A DNA stretch of 64,000 nucleotides from assembly GCF_017590215.1 (NCBI RefSeq), contig NZ_JAFFPK010000054.1, positions 1 to 64,000 of the forward strand, given 5' to 3'. Shown here one piece after another: positions 18,594 to 28,057 of this stretch. The notes beneath the pieces are model-generated. The model was not told the origin of the DNA and searched no databases. It saw nothing but the letters and a program-made list of their open reading frames with translations. The translations under genes were made by a program, and so were the position numbers. Source of the stretch: Clostridium sp. CCUG 7971 (GTDB lineage: Bacteria > Bacillota > Clostridia > Peptostreptococcales > Peptostreptococcaceae). The first letter of the stretch is position 1. Every line of letters starts with the position of its first letter.

Positions 18594-20261
18594 CTAATCT
18601 ACTATTTTACTTCCACCTATAAATTCTCTTATTATAGAAGTTAAAGGTATATCGGATATGTCTTCTAACTCGACAAAATATTGTAGCAATTTTAATAATC
18701 TATTAGCCTCTATATACGCTTCATTGTCTCTTGTTATTTCTTCTAATAATGGCTTTGCATATTTTTTTAGAACTGATAGTTCATAAACGCATGCAGAGTT
18801 AAATATCACATCGGCCTCTTCTTGATATGGGAATATATTTTTATTTTCTCCTCTTCTAACAGATTGCCACTGCATAATTGTTTTTTCTGCACTGTATCCT
18901 CTAAAATTATAATCTCTAACCATTCTTCTTATAAGTCTTAAGTCAGTAGTTGGTATTCTATTATGATCATCCAAATTTATTTGAGTTAAAGCGCTTATAT
19001 ATATTTTAAATTTATCTTCATCTTTTATTGATGATGTTAACATAGGATTTAATCCATGGATTCCTTCTAATATTATAGGTTGATTTTGTTCAATCTTTAA
19101 TTTCCTGCCTGTTTCTTCTCTTTTACCAATTTTAAAATTAAATTTAGGAAGACTTATCTCTTCTCCATTTAATAATTTCTTTAAGTCTGAATTAAATCTT
19201 TCTAAATCTATTGCATATATAGATTCAAAATCAAAATTTCCAAACTCATCTAATGGTGTATCTTCTCTATTAACAAAATAATCATCTAATGATATTGATA
19301 CAGGTTTTAAGTTATTAACTCTAAGATGTATAGATAATCTATGAGCAAAACTAGTTTTACCTGATGATGAAGGCGCTGCTATAAGTACTACTCTTTTTTC
19401 TTGTTCTTTTATTGCATCTGCAATTTGAGACAACTTCTTCTCATGTAGCGCTTCTACTGTTCTTATTATTTCTGGATATTCTTTATTTTCTATAATTTTA
19501 TTAAGTGTTATAACCTTATCCACTCCTAAAAGATTAGACCACTCTTCTGCTTCTTGATATACATCTGCTAATTTGGGCTGTGGTTCAAATTCAATAGCAA
19601 TATCTTTATTTTGTGGACTTGGGCCTAATACTATTACACCATTTTTATATAATTTAAGATTAAATATTTTTATATATCCTGTTGATGGAAGCATATATCC
19701 ATAGAAATGATCTATCATTCCATTACACTTATATATTTTTACATCATCATACTCTTTATATTCTAGAAGCTTAGCTCTTTCATACATTTTATTTTCTTCA
19801 AATATTTTAATTGCTTCTTTCTTTGTTGTAGATATTTTTTCTATTTTATAGTTAGAATCAATTATTTGTTGCATTTTTTCTTTTATATTTTCTATATCTT
19901 TTTCAGTTAATTCTCTACCTATATGCACATCACAATATAACCCTTTTGATAAAGAATGTTCTACTACCACTCTTTTATCTCCAAATAATTCTTTGCATGC
20001 CATTATAAATATAAAAGACACAGTCCTAGTATAAACTCTACGACCATCCATATCTGTTGTATCTAAAAACCTAAGGTCACATTCATCATTAATTTCATAT
20101 GTTAATTCTCTTAATTTATTATTTACAATTCCCAAAGTTATATATCCATTGTATTTATCACTTACTTTTTTAGCTATATCCTCTAATAATATACTTGAAG
20201 AGTTTTCCTCTAAATTAAATTTTTCAACATCTTTATTTACATATAAATTTATAGTTTTCAT
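18594..20261 (-). CDS. nucleoside (uridine-like) kinase with TGS and ThrRS-editing-like domains
   Basis: 555 residues. The first 60 residues look like a TGS domain, and residues about 60-200 resemble the second additional (editing) domain of threonyl-tRNA synthetase. The kinase domain (about 280-500) is of uridine kinase/phosphoribulokinase type with Walker A APSSSGKTS, a SLDDYFVNRED switch and LEGIHGLNP. The fusion is widespread in Clostridia and Thermotoga under the name uridine kinase, but its substrate and the role of the tRNA-synthetase-like parts are not settled. It is third in a run with lepB and a TIM-barrel gene. Confidence 0.85.
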   Translation of the reverse strand: MKTINLYVNKDVEKFNLEENSSSILLEDIAKKVSDKYNGYITLGIVNNKLRELTYEINDECDLRFLDTTDMDGRRVYTRTVSFIFIMACKELFGDKRVVVEHSLSKGLYCDVHIGRELTEKDIENIKEKMQQIIDSNYKIEKISTTKKEAIKIFEENKMYERAKLLEYKEYDDVKIYKCNGMIDHFYGYMLPSTGYIKIFNLKLYKNGVIVLGPSPQNKDIAIEFEPQPKLADVYQEAEEWSNLLGVDKVITLNKIIENKEYPEIIRTVEALHEKKLSQIADAIKEQEKRVVLIAAPSSSGKTSFAHRLSIHLRVNNLKPVSISLDDYFVNREDTPLDEFGNFDFESIYAIDLERFNSDLKKLLNGEEISLPKFNFKIGKREETGRKLKIEQNQPIILEGIHGLNPMLTSSIKDEDKFKIYISALTQINLDDHNRIPTTDLRLIRRMVRDYNFRGYSAEKTIMQWQSVRRGENKNIFPYQEEADVIFNSACVYELSVLKKYAKPLLEEITRDNEAYIEANRLLKLLQYFVELEDISDIPLTSIIREFIGGSKIVD

Positions 20262-20303
20262 AGTAATGATCCTTTCTTCCCTATATATAGGAAAAAGAGG
20301 TAT

Positions 20304-21065
20304 TTATACCTCTCCCATAATAGCATTTAATTTGTTTATAGTTTCTTTTATATGTTCATAATTAATTTCTAAAATTAAATATTTAGCTTCTATTTTAAGC
20401 ACTTCTTTTATGTGCTTCTTTTGTAATATACCTCTGCCTATACCTATATGTATATCATCTATACCATCGTTGTCACTTAAATGAATTACTTTTATTTTTT
20501 CTTTTAGAGACTCTATATAATCATCCTTATTAATCAAATAATGTCCTGTATCATAACAAAACCCTACATTATTATTTTTTATCACTTTAAATATATATTC
20601 AAAATCGTAAACTGTGTTACCTACATTTGAAAAATCTCCACAATTAGAATATACATTTTCTATAGTTATTTCATAATTTATCTCTTCACATAGTTCTTTT
20701 AAAAATTCGGTGCTATTATCTAAGTATCTTTCTTTATTTTTCTTTAGTCTATTACTTATTACATAGCCTAAGTGAAGGTTAAAATATTTTATGTCAAAAT
20801 CCTTTAAATCATTACTAATATTTTTAGTAAAATTTATCCATGATCTTCTTATATATTCTACATTTTCACAAGTGTTTAATTCCATAGGTAAATGTATGCT
20901 TAAAGATAATCCTAACTTTTCGATTCTATCCTTATATTTATAAAGTTTAGTACATTCATTTAAATTATCGATACCTAATTCTATATGTTTTATATCAGAT
21001 ATATTCTCACATAAATCTAAAGCTTCTTCTATATTAAATAATAATGCTGAAATTCCTATTATCAT
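20304..21065 (-). CDS. xylose isomerase-like TIM-barrel protein
   Basis: A 253-residue protein of the AP endonuclease 2/sugar phosphate isomerase-epimerase superfamily. Metal-site elements are spread in the usual pattern: SIHLPMEL, FNLHLGY, TIENVYSN, CYDTGHYL, VIHLSDNDGIDDIHIGIGRG and a final ILEINYEH. The substrate cannot be assigned. Its ATG follows the lepB stop by only 8 bases, so the two are surely cotranscribed, and the kinase gene follows. Confidence 0.78.
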   Translation of the reverse strand: MIIGISALLFNIEEALDLCENISDIKHIELGIDNLNECTKLYKYKDRIEKLGLSLSIHLPMELNTCENVEYIRRSWINFTKNISNDLKDFDIKYFNLHLGYVISNRLKKNKERYLDNSTEFLKELCEEINYEITIENVYSNCGDFSNVGNTVYDFEYIFKVIKNNNVGFCYDTGHYLINKDDYIESLKEKIKVIHLSDNDGIDDIHIGIGRGILQKKHIKEVLKIEAKYLILEINYEHIKETINKLNAIMGEV

Positions 21066-21073
21066 ATTAACAC

Positions 21074-21607
21074 CTATTTTATTGTTCCTATTTTATTAAA
21101 TGGGAATAATCTAACCATTACTTTTCCCATTATATCTTTTTTATCAACTAACCCAACATCTTCATATCTACTATCTAAACTTTTCTCTCTATTATCACCC
21201 ATAGCAAATACCTTTCCCTTTGGTATTACCATATCTATAGCTCCTTCTGTATAATTGTCATGAATATATGGCTCTTTTATAAGTTTATCATTTATATACA
21301 CATTAGAGTTTTCTATTTTTATATGATCTCCTTCAACAGCTATTACTCTTTTTACTAAATCTTTCGGACTACCATCATCTTGTAATAAAGCTGTACTAAA
21401 TACTATTATATCCCCTTTTTCAGGCTCTCCAACTCTATATGACATTCTATTTATTATAAGATAGTCATTTTCTTCTAGTGTTGGATACATTGACTCTCCT
21501 CTTACTAATGTTGGCTTTACAAATTGAGTTATTATACATGCAAATACTAGAGCCGTAGCAATTATTTTAATCCATTCTATTGCTTCTTTCTTGAATTTGT
21601 CACTCAT
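21074..21607 (-). CDS. lepB: signal peptidase I
   Basis: A 177-residue type I signal peptidase of the Gram-positive SipS kind. One N-terminal membrane segment (about residues 11-30) is followed by the catalytic serine in RGESMYPTL and the lysine in LVKRVIAVEGD, then GDNREKSLDSRY. The enzyme removes signal peptides outside the membrane. ATG 21607 is chosen over 21616 because AGAGGAG abuts the first ATG. In B. subtilis such enzymes also cut RsiV, and an rsiV gene lies in this window. Confidence 0.93.
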   Translation of the reverse strand: MSDKFKKEAIEWIKIIATALVFACIITQFVKPTLVRGESMYPTLEENDYLIINRMSYRVGEPEKGDIIVFSTALLQDDGSPKDLVKRVIAVEGDHIKIENSNVYINDKLIKEPYIHDNYTEGAIDMVIPKGKVFAMGDNREKSLDSRYEDVGLVDKKDIMGKVMVRLFPFNKIGTIK

Positions 21608-21655
21608 CCCTATCATCTCCTCTAAATTTAAGTTTTATTGAAATAAGGTAAATTT

Positions 21656-22447
21656 TTAATAGCTACCTATTAAATGTATTGCTACCTCATTAATATTATC
21701 ATACTTGTTCATTTTAATCCCTAAGTCTAATAGTTCACAGGCTTTAACTAAATCTTGTATGACTTCCATAGGATCACCATATATTTCTTCAATGTCTTCT
21801 TTACTTACTCCCTTAAAGCCATGACCAACTGGACTTTCATTTCTTAGTTTTATTAAATTTTCTAATCTATCACTATTTAATATCTCAACTACTTTTTCCA
21901 TTCTTTTAGTCTTTTTAACATTTCTATTTATATAATTGGTTACTCCATGTATTAAATTTCCATTATATATATTATACTTCTTTTTCAATGTATATAAAAT
22001 ATTTTTCTTTGATACCATATACCCATACATACATACTTTATAATTCTTTGATTCTTTGCTACTTACGAATATATATTTAAATAATGCCTCTTTTAATCTA
22101 TAAAGTCTTCCCAAGTAATCAATATATTCTCCCTTTACAACTTGAATTTTTATATTTTCTATTAACTCCGATAATATATCCTCAGGTTCACCTAATTTTA
22201 GATTTTTTAAATTTTCCATTAACTCATTTATTTCACTTCTAGACGTTATTTGACTACTCATTTGTTCTATAAATTCTAACGATTTTTTAAAGTCAAAATT
22301 TAAAGCATATTTACATGATTCCATTAATAAATATAAATCTCCATCTATTACTCCTGCTTCTTCTAAAACCTCTAATACTGCATCATAGTCATAACGACTT
22401 AAAAATTTTGATATTAAATATTCATGATTTTTGTCTAAAGAACTCAC
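21656..22447 (-). CDS. helical protein with a HEPN-like RNase motif, orphan
   Basis: 263 residues, almost entirely alpha-helical by composition. The C-terminal part holds LRNESPVGHGFKGVS (Arg202-Asn203 and His209), an R-N-x5-H arrangement matching the R-x4-6-H active site of HEPN ribonucleases, and reminiscent of the LRN...HG motif of CRISPR Csm6-type proteins. There is no CARF or other ligand-binding domain of recognisable type and no CRISPR array or cas gene nearby. The start is GTG with AGGAGG upstream. It lies between prsW and lepB on the same strand. The HEPN assignment rests on the motif alone. Confidence 0.55.
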   Translation of the reverse strand: MSSLDKNHEYLISKFLSRYDYDAVLEVLEEAGVIDGDLYLLMESCKYALNFDFKKSLEFIEQMSSQITSRSEINELMENLKNLKLGEPEDILSELIENIKIQVVKGEYIDYLGRLYRLKEALFKYIFVSSKESKNYKVCMYGYMVSKKNILYTLKKKYNIYNGNLIHGVTNYINRNVKKTKRMEKVVEILNSDRLENLIKLRNESPVGHGFKGVSKEDIEEIYGDPMEVIQDLVKACELLDLGIKMNKYDNINEVAIHLIGSY

Positions 22448-22544
22448 AATATAATTCCTCCTAAATACTTTTAACTAAATGTACTTACAAGTTATTATTA
22501 AACTATATCAACAATAAATATACCTTCTCTAAAAAATTCTATTT

Positions 22545-23249
22545 TTATTTTTTACGACTTTTGAAAAATCTTTTTCTAGAGTTTTTACTATATTCATCTA
22601 CTTTATCTAAATTAACTTTCCACAAAAGTACTATATAAATGAAAAAAACTACAAAGGAAAAATTATATTTTATCATTGCTATAAAATCAAAAGTCCCATG
22701 TAATAAAATAGGAACTAAAATAGCCATAAATATATATTCTCTCTTTTTAATAACCTTATTGCTAAACTTATACTTAGAAATATAGTATCCCATTGTAATT
22801 GCAAACATAATATGTGCTGGTACAGATATTATGCCCCTCACCATTCCTACTTCAATTGCAGTTTTGGATTCTTCAAAAAATATATAAATTATATTTTCAA
22901 CAGTTGCAAACCCCAAAGATAAAAATATAGAATAAATAATTCCATCTAGTTTTTCATTAAAGCTTTTTTCTTTTAATAAATTCGGTATTAAAACTAAAGC
23001 CTTAAGACCTTCTTCTGTCAATCCTGCCACTATAAATGACAGATATAGCAAGTTAGAGTATCCACTATATCTATTTATACCAATTAAAAAATCTTCTGCT
23101 ATTATAGCAATAACACTTATAAATGCTCCTAGTATAAAAAATTTACATAAAATAATTATGGGTTCTTTATCATACTTATCTTTTAAATAACACCATATTA
23201 TAAGTGCTATTGTAGGCGCGATAGATAATATTAATAGATTCAATTTCAT
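22545..23249 (-). CDS. prsW: PrsW family intramembrane metalloprotease
   Basis: A 234-residue membrane protein with about seven hydrophobic segments. The PrsW signatures are all visible: AGLTEEGLKAL (EExxK), LGFATVENIIY, PAHIMFAI and LHGTFDF. In Bacillus PrsW makes the first cut in anti-sigma factor RsiW; in Clostridioides a homologue acts on an ECF anti-sigma factor. A sigV-rsiV pair is encoded 10 kb away, so a link is possible but not shown. Divergent from sleC. Confidence 0.88.
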   Translation of the reverse strand: MKLNLLILSIAPTIALIIWCYLKDKYDKEPIIILCKFFILGAFISVIAIIAEDFLIGINRYSGYSNLLYLSFIVAGLTEEGLKALVLIPNLLKEKSFNEKLDGIIYSIFLSLGFATVENIIYIFFEESKTAIEVGMVRGIISVPAHIMFAITMGYYISKYKFSNKVIKKREYIFMAILVPILLHGTFDFIAMIKYNFSFVVFFIYIVLLWKVNLDKVDEYSKNSRKRFFKSRKK

Positions 23250-23302
23250 AAAGTTAATGTCCTTCTCTCTTATATTTTATATATATTATTTCCATTTTTC
23301 TT

Positions 23303-23331
23303 AACAAAATAATAAACTTATTCATACTATA
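23303..23331 (+). promoter_or_regulatory. candidate SigK/SigE-type promoter of sleC
   Basis: CATACTATA (23323-23331) fits the CATANNNTA -10 consensus of SigK, with an AAC at 23303-23305 spaced 17 bases upstream as the -35. This fits a mother-cell-made cortex lytic enzyme. Confidence 0.4.
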
Positions 23332-23373
23332 AATATAAAAGATTACTAAATTGTTAAAAGAAAGGGTGATTAC

Positions 23374-24648
23374 ATGCAAGATGGATTCTTAACAGTTAGT
23401 GTTATTGACAGTTCGAATAATAGACCAATTGTAGATGCTACAGTAAATATTTATTCAATTCCAGGACCCGGAGAAACTGCTGCGCCAATTCATCAAAATT
23501 TAAAAACTAACATATCCGGTCAAGTCACAAACTTAGCTCTACCAGCTCCAGATATTGATTATTCACTAGATCCAAACGCTCAGGTTAGACCTTATAGCGA
23601 ATATCTTGTTGAAGCAATTGCTGATGGATATGAAACTGTAATTATCAACGGTACCCAATTATTGCCTACAATTGGTGCTAGACAAACCGTTCCTATGCCA
23701 CCAAGAAGTAGGGCTAGAGGTTCATATTCTAGACAAAATGAGGAAGTTTTCATTATTCCAGATCATACATTATACGGAGACTACCCTCCTAAGATACCTG
23801 AAAGTAGCTTAAAACCTCTACCACCGCCAACTGGATTTGTCGTTTTAGATAACCCAGTTGTTCCAGAATTTATAGTTGTTCACGATGGACTGCCTGAAAA
23901 TACATCTGCCCCAAATTATTGGATTCCATTTAAAGACTATATAAAAAACGTAGCATCTTCTGAAATATATTCTACATGGCCTACTCAGACAATTTATGCA
24001 AACGTAATAGCTATAATTTCATTTACATTAAACAGAGTTTTCACTGAATGGTATAGAAATAAAGGATATAGCTTTACCATAACTTCAACTACAAACTTTG
24101 ACCATAAATTTATGAAAAATAGAAACTTCTTTGATCCTATAAGCATTGTTGTTGATGACATATTTAATACTTTTATAAAAAGACCTCCTACTTCTAGACA
24201 GCCATTGCTTGCTCAATATTGTGATGGTAAAAAATCTCAATGTCCTAACCAAATGACTCAATGGGGAAGTAAGGATTTAGGAGATCAAGGAATGGATTAT
24301 GAGTCTATATTAAGATATTTTTATGGAGATGAAATTATTTTTGAAAAAGCACCTATAGTTAGCGGTGTCCCTATATCTTTCCCTGGCGAAACTTTACAGG
24401 TTGGATCTAGTGGTAAAAATGTTAGAACTATACAAAATCAACTTAATGCAATATCAAACTCTTATCCTGCTATACCAAAGGTTAGAGAAGATGGAATATA
24501 TGGTGAAAGTACTGCTAATGCAGTTAAAACATTCCAACAAATTTTTGGATTACCTCAGTCAGGAGTTGTAGACTTTAAAACTTGGTACGAAATATCAAGG
24601 GTTTATGTTGCCGTAACTAAAATAGCATCTTTAAACCCAACTATTTAG
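23374..24648 (+). CDS. sleC: spore cortex-lytic enzyme SleC (pre-pro form)
   Basis: 424 residues, close to the Clostridioides SleC length. The N-terminus (MQDGFLTVSVIDSSNNRP) and the following beta-rich pro-region match SleC. The middle part contains the SpoIID-like lytic transglycosylase region with CDGKKSQCPNQMTQWGSKDL and the GMDYESILRYFYG helix. A C-terminal peptidoglycan-binding domain (about 345-410, repeat-like VRTIQNQLN and DGIYGESTANAVKTFQ) anchors it to cortex. The zymogen is activated by Csp proteases during germination; no csp gene lies nearby. AAAGGGTGATT precedes the ATG. Confidence 0.92.
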   Translation: MQDGFLTVSVIDSSNNRPIVDATVNIYSIPGPGETAAPIHQNLKTNISGQVTNLALPAPDIDYSLDPNAQVRPYSEYLVEAIADGYETVIINGTQLLPTIGARQTVPMPPRSRARGSYSRQNEEVFIIPDHTLYGDYPPKIPESSLKPLPPPTGFVVLDNPVVPEFIVVHDGLPENTSAPNYWIPFKDYIKNVASSEIYSTWPTQTIYANVIAIISFTLNRVFTEWYRNKGYSFTITSTTNFDHKFMKNRNFFDPISIVVDDIFNTFIKRPPTSRQPLLAQYCDGKKSQCPNQMTQWGSKDLGDQGMDYESILRYFYGDEIIFEKAPIVSGVPISFPGETLQVGSSGKNVRTIQNQLNAISNSYPAIPKVREDGIYGESTANAVKTFQQIFGLPQSGVVDFKTWYEISRVYVAVTKIASLNPTI

Positions 24649-24650
24649 TA

Positions 24651-24697
24651 AAAAAAGTGTCTCAAAATAATTTAACTATTATTTGAGACACTTTTTT
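24651..24697. terminator. bidirectional terminator between sleC and the DUF3298 gene
   Basis: A 16-bp stem (24651-24666 with 24682-24697) with A6 and T6 ends, between convergent genes. Confidence 0.88.
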
Positions 24698-24742
24698 ACT
24701 ATAAATATTTTAATCTATATTGTTAAATATATTGCTAAGTAG

Positions 24743-26116
24743 TTATTTAAAAATATCTATATATTCATCTTTAATTATATGGCTTATGGTATTTATATTT
24801 ATTACATACTCTGGTATTCCTGCTGCATAAGGAGCTATTTCGTATAAATCAAAGTAAATAATTAAATTGTCATCTTGTATATAAAATTTTTGAGTATCTT
24901 TTATTCCTTCAAATTGATAAACCCCTTTAGTCTCTGGGTCCTTCTTACCTAAATCTTCTATTTGTTTTCTGATTTCATTATCTATTACTTTTTTATAATT
25001 TGATTTTTCTTTAAATAGATTATTTAGTACTAATATTTTACCGCTCTTTATATCTATATTATAAGTTATATCTTCATAATAACCATGGGCTCCTCCGCTA
25101 TACTTGTAGTATTTCACCATTACGCTTAACATATCATCACTATTTTTCTTAACTTCAAAATCTACATTTGCTACAAATTTATTTTGATCATCTGGCATAC
25201 CTTGAAAATAACTTTCAGCCTCTTTTTGAGATACATCATAAAATTGCATTATATCATTTCTAATTTTTTCATTTATACTATAATCTATATCTTTATTCGA
25301 AGTCATTATTATAGGTATATTAATTACACTATTAATATATTTATTATTTTTAGTTATAGTTTGAGTATCTACATTTGCTACTATTTCATCCGTTTCTATT
25401 ATCTTTATTTTATGTTTAAATATTTCATATGGTATTTTAAATTCATAAATCCCTTTTTCCTTACTATCTTTATAAGGATTAAAATAAACTGCAATACCTC
25501 CATCTGTGATTATATAGTTAGTATACTTATTGATATTTATTTTTTCTTTATCTATCTTTAACTTATTTTTATCTATATACTTATCTATATAATTTTTAAT
25601 CACTTCATCATAGTCACTATTATCTTTTAAAAAATTATCTATATACACTCTCTGCCCAGTTTTTAAGTCAAATATATAGCTATCCTTTTCAAGTTTAACA
25701 TCTTTTTGTTTTTCATTTATATTCCTATATATTACTATATTAAGTAAATTACTATCTTCAAAAGCTACATGATAATTTATACTAATATCCCTCTTCTTTT
25801 TTTCTTTTCTTAATTCTCCTATTTGTCTTTGATGATTAACAAATTCATTTACACTTTTTCTTATATATGCGTTTATATATCTTTCAACCTCATAATTTTG
25901 ATAATGAATTTCTGGCATTTTTATAGCTATTGAAGTATTTTTACCATCTATCTTGATTTTCTCTCCTGTTACCTTTACTGTTCTTAGTCCTTGATATAAA
26001 TTTGTTTGCATTATATCTTTTATATTATTAAATTTGCCTTGTTTTACTATTGATATTATTAGTATTCCTATAGTTATTATAGTTATTGATTTTAAGAAAT
26101 TATTTGTATGCTTCAT
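24743..26116 (-). CDS. membrane-anchored protein with two DUF4163/DUF3298 units (RsiV-like)
   Basis: 457 residues. An N-terminal membrane anchor (about 9-24) is followed by two copies of the DUF4163-DUF3298 arrangement: one about residues 40-250, the other about 260-457 with the KYYKYSGGAHGYYEDITYNID motif and the closing ELAPYAAG-like loop (EIAPYAAGIPEYVI). The same fold makes the lysozyme-binding outer part of RsiV and occurs in PdaC. No deacetylase domain and no cytoplasmic anti-sigma part is present, so it may be a surface receptor or wall-associated protein of unknown ligand. AGGAGG before the ATG. Confidence 0.72.
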   Translation of the reverse strand: MKHTNNFLKSITIITIGILIISIVKQGKFNNIKDIMQTNLYQGLRTVKVTGEKIKIDGKNTSIAIKMPEIHYQNYEVERYINAYIRKSVNEFVNHQRQIGELRKEKKKRDISINYHVAFEDSNLLNIVIYRNINEKQKDVKLEKDSYIFDLKTGQRVYIDNFLKDNSDYDEVIKNYIDKYIDKNKLKIDKEKININKYTNYIITDGGIAVYFNPYKDSKEKGIYEFKIPYEIFKHKIKIIETDEIVANVDTQTITKNNKYINSVINIPIIMTSNKDIDYSINEKIRNDIMQFYDVSQKEAESYFQGMPDDQNKFVANVDFEVKKNSDDMLSVMVKYYKYSGGAHGYYEDITYNIDIKSGKILVLNNLFKEKSNYKKVIDNEIRKQIEDLGKKDPETKGVYQFEGIKDTQKFYIQDDNLIIYFDLYEIAPYAAGIPEYVININTISHIIKDEYIDIFK

Positions 26117-26188
26117 ATATTGTTCCTCCTAAATACAATTCACCTATTATATTTAGAGTTTTTATATGTTTTCATACATAGTATTTTC

Positions 26189-26851
26189 TTAAGATACTAC
26201 TATATCTTTTTTAGATTTATTTGCCATGGCTAATATAAGTCCAAGCGCAATAGATGCAAATGCTGATGCTATTACTCTATATTCTGAAGGTAGCATAAAT
26301 ACTATTGTGTGACATGGAATCCAAAATAAAGGAATTGTTTTTAATAAAGTAAAACTAACATATCTGTACCAATCTATTTTTTTAACTAAGTATGATAATG
26401 AAACATCCTTTTTATTAGTCAAATAAATCTCATCTATATATGTATCCGTAAATTTGTGGAATAAAAATATAACTGGAGATTGCAATATATTCATAACTAT
26501 ACTAGTTAATAATGCATGAGAGAATAAAGAACCTCTAAAAGGCAATTTGCCAATTTCTTGAGCTTTTTCTACTCCTGCTGGAAACACAGTTAAAGCTAAT
26601 GTTGTTACAACTCCAATAAATCCCCAAATTATAGCTTTATAAATAATTCCATTTGGCTTTTTCCAATATCCATTTATAATTCTTACTCCAAGTAAATCTC
26701 CCATAGTAGCTAAAATTAAAAACTTAAAAAAACCTCCCATGTATGGATAGCTTTCTGTTGTTGATATGAAAATTTCCCTAGATCTTGGCTCAATTAGTAT
26801 AACTATCCATAGTATAAGTACTCCAATCCAAATAAAATCTCCCTTTTTCAC
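26189..26851 (-). CDS. integral membrane protein of unknown function
   Basis: 220 residues with about five to six hydrophobic segments and a lysine-rich C-terminus. I do not recognise the family; the arrangement of segments and a W-Y-K/P-rich loop (NGYWKKPNG, FWIPCHTIVFMLP) is loosely like Mpv17/PMP22 proteins, but this is weak. The start is GTG with AAAGGAG upstream; an ATG nearby is out of frame. It follows the DUF3298 protein gene's start by 70 bases and could form one transcript with it. Confidence 0.6.
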   Translation of the reverse strand: MKKGDFIWIGVLILWIVILIEPRSREIFISTTESYPYMGGFFKFLILATMGDLLGVRIINGYWKKPNGIIYKAIIWGFIGVVTTLALTVFPAGVEKAQEIGKLPFRGSLFSHALLTSIVMNILQSPVIFLFHKFTDTYIDEIYLTNKKDVSLSYLVKKIDWYRYVSFTLLKTIPLFWIPCHTIVFMLPSEYRVIASAFASIALGLILAMANKSKKDIVVS

Positions 26852-27086
26852 AGCATTTCTCCTTTTTATTTATAATAAACTTAATCAATCCTTCTTCGCA
26901 CAATTCCTTTATTCCTCTATAAATTTATTATTTTTATAAAACAAAATAATAAATTTATACAATTACTATCTTAATATTACTTTAACTATAAAGAATAAAT
27001 TAAATTATATATAAAAAATATTATTAATTGTATATAGAATGTAATACTGATATATTCTTTAGAGATAAAAAATTTGGAGGGGTATT

Positions 27087-27976
27087 ATGAATATATTAAA
27101 GAAAAATAACTACATAATTTTAACAATAGCTATATTTTTAGGTTTCTTAATGTTTGGCTTTTCTGAAAATATAAAAGGTACAGCAATCCCAAAGGTACAG
27201 TCAGAATTTATTATAAATGAAATGCAAATTGGAATACTACTATCTCTAAATTCATTAGGATACTTATTGGCATGTACATATTCAGGATGGTTATCTAGAA
27301 AAATCGGATTAAAAATAACTAATATATTATGTTTTGCAATTATGGCTTTATCTGGAATACTTATTTATTTTTCCAAATCATTTTTAATGTTTTCAGGTTC
27401 CTATTTTATAATGTACCTTGGTAATGGTATGTTGGAGATTTCTTTAGGAATATTATCAGCCAAAATATTTAGTAAAAATACTGGTACTATGATGAATTTA
27501 TCTCATTTTTTTATGGTCTAAGCTCTATGGTAGCTCCAATTTTATCAACTAAGCTTATGGGTATAAATATTATTAATGATCCACTCGGTTGGAGAGGTAT
27601 GTACTTAGTAGTTCTTATTGCAACTTTAATACCGATAATCCCGGCCATATTTAGTAAATTTCCAGAGTATAAAGAACAAGATCAACCTATGTCTATTAAA
27701 TCATATATAAAAAATCCTACAATATGGCTTATAGTACTAGTTCTTTCTTTTGGCGTTACTTGTGAAATGGGTGTAAGTATAGTAGTTGGTAATTTCTTAA
27801 TAGGCGTTATAACAGATTTATTTAAAGTTATATTTACTAATATATATAGTGTAGAAGTTGGACTAAAATATAGGTATAGTGCGGGATATATTTTTATAGG
27901 TATATGTTCTCTTGTTTGCTTTTTAGGAACTATCCAATTGATAAGATTATTAAGAAAAAAAGATAAAGTACTTTAA
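27087..27976 (+). pseudogene. decayed MFS transporter gene
   Basis: Two in-phase-broken pieces of one major facilitator protein. The first (144 residues) has an MFS N-terminus with a GWLSRKIGLK loop between helices 2 and 3; it stops at TAA 27519-27521 after a seven-T run at 27506-27512. With one more T the frame continues as SHFFYGLSSMVAPILS into the second piece (149 residues). The second piece joins a helix-7-like stretch straight to a helix-12-like end, so roughly 100 residues of the usual 390-400 are missing. Both a frameshift and an internal deletion are inferred. GGAGGGG site and start are intact. Confidence 0.82.
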
Positions 27977-28012
27977 ATTAATACATTTTATTTCGCCAAT
28001 TTTTATAGTAAC

Positions 28013-28040
28013 AAAATAGCCTAAAGTTTATACTTTAGGC
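28013..28040 (-). terminator. terminator after atoE
   Basis: GCCTAAAGT (28019-28027) pairs with ACTTTAGGC (28032-28040), with a short T-rich tail on the minus strand. Confidence 0.7.
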
Positions 28041-28057
28041 CATTAATTACTTATTAT

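Noticed and set aside
21656-22447. Reading the HEPN protein as part of a type III CRISPR system
   Set aside because: No repeats of CRISPR spacing, no cas genes and no CARF domain in the window.
25184-25561. Plus-strand frame rich in Tyr, Ile and Phe opposite the DUF3298 gene
   Set aside because: Low-complexity shadow of an AT-rich coding strand.
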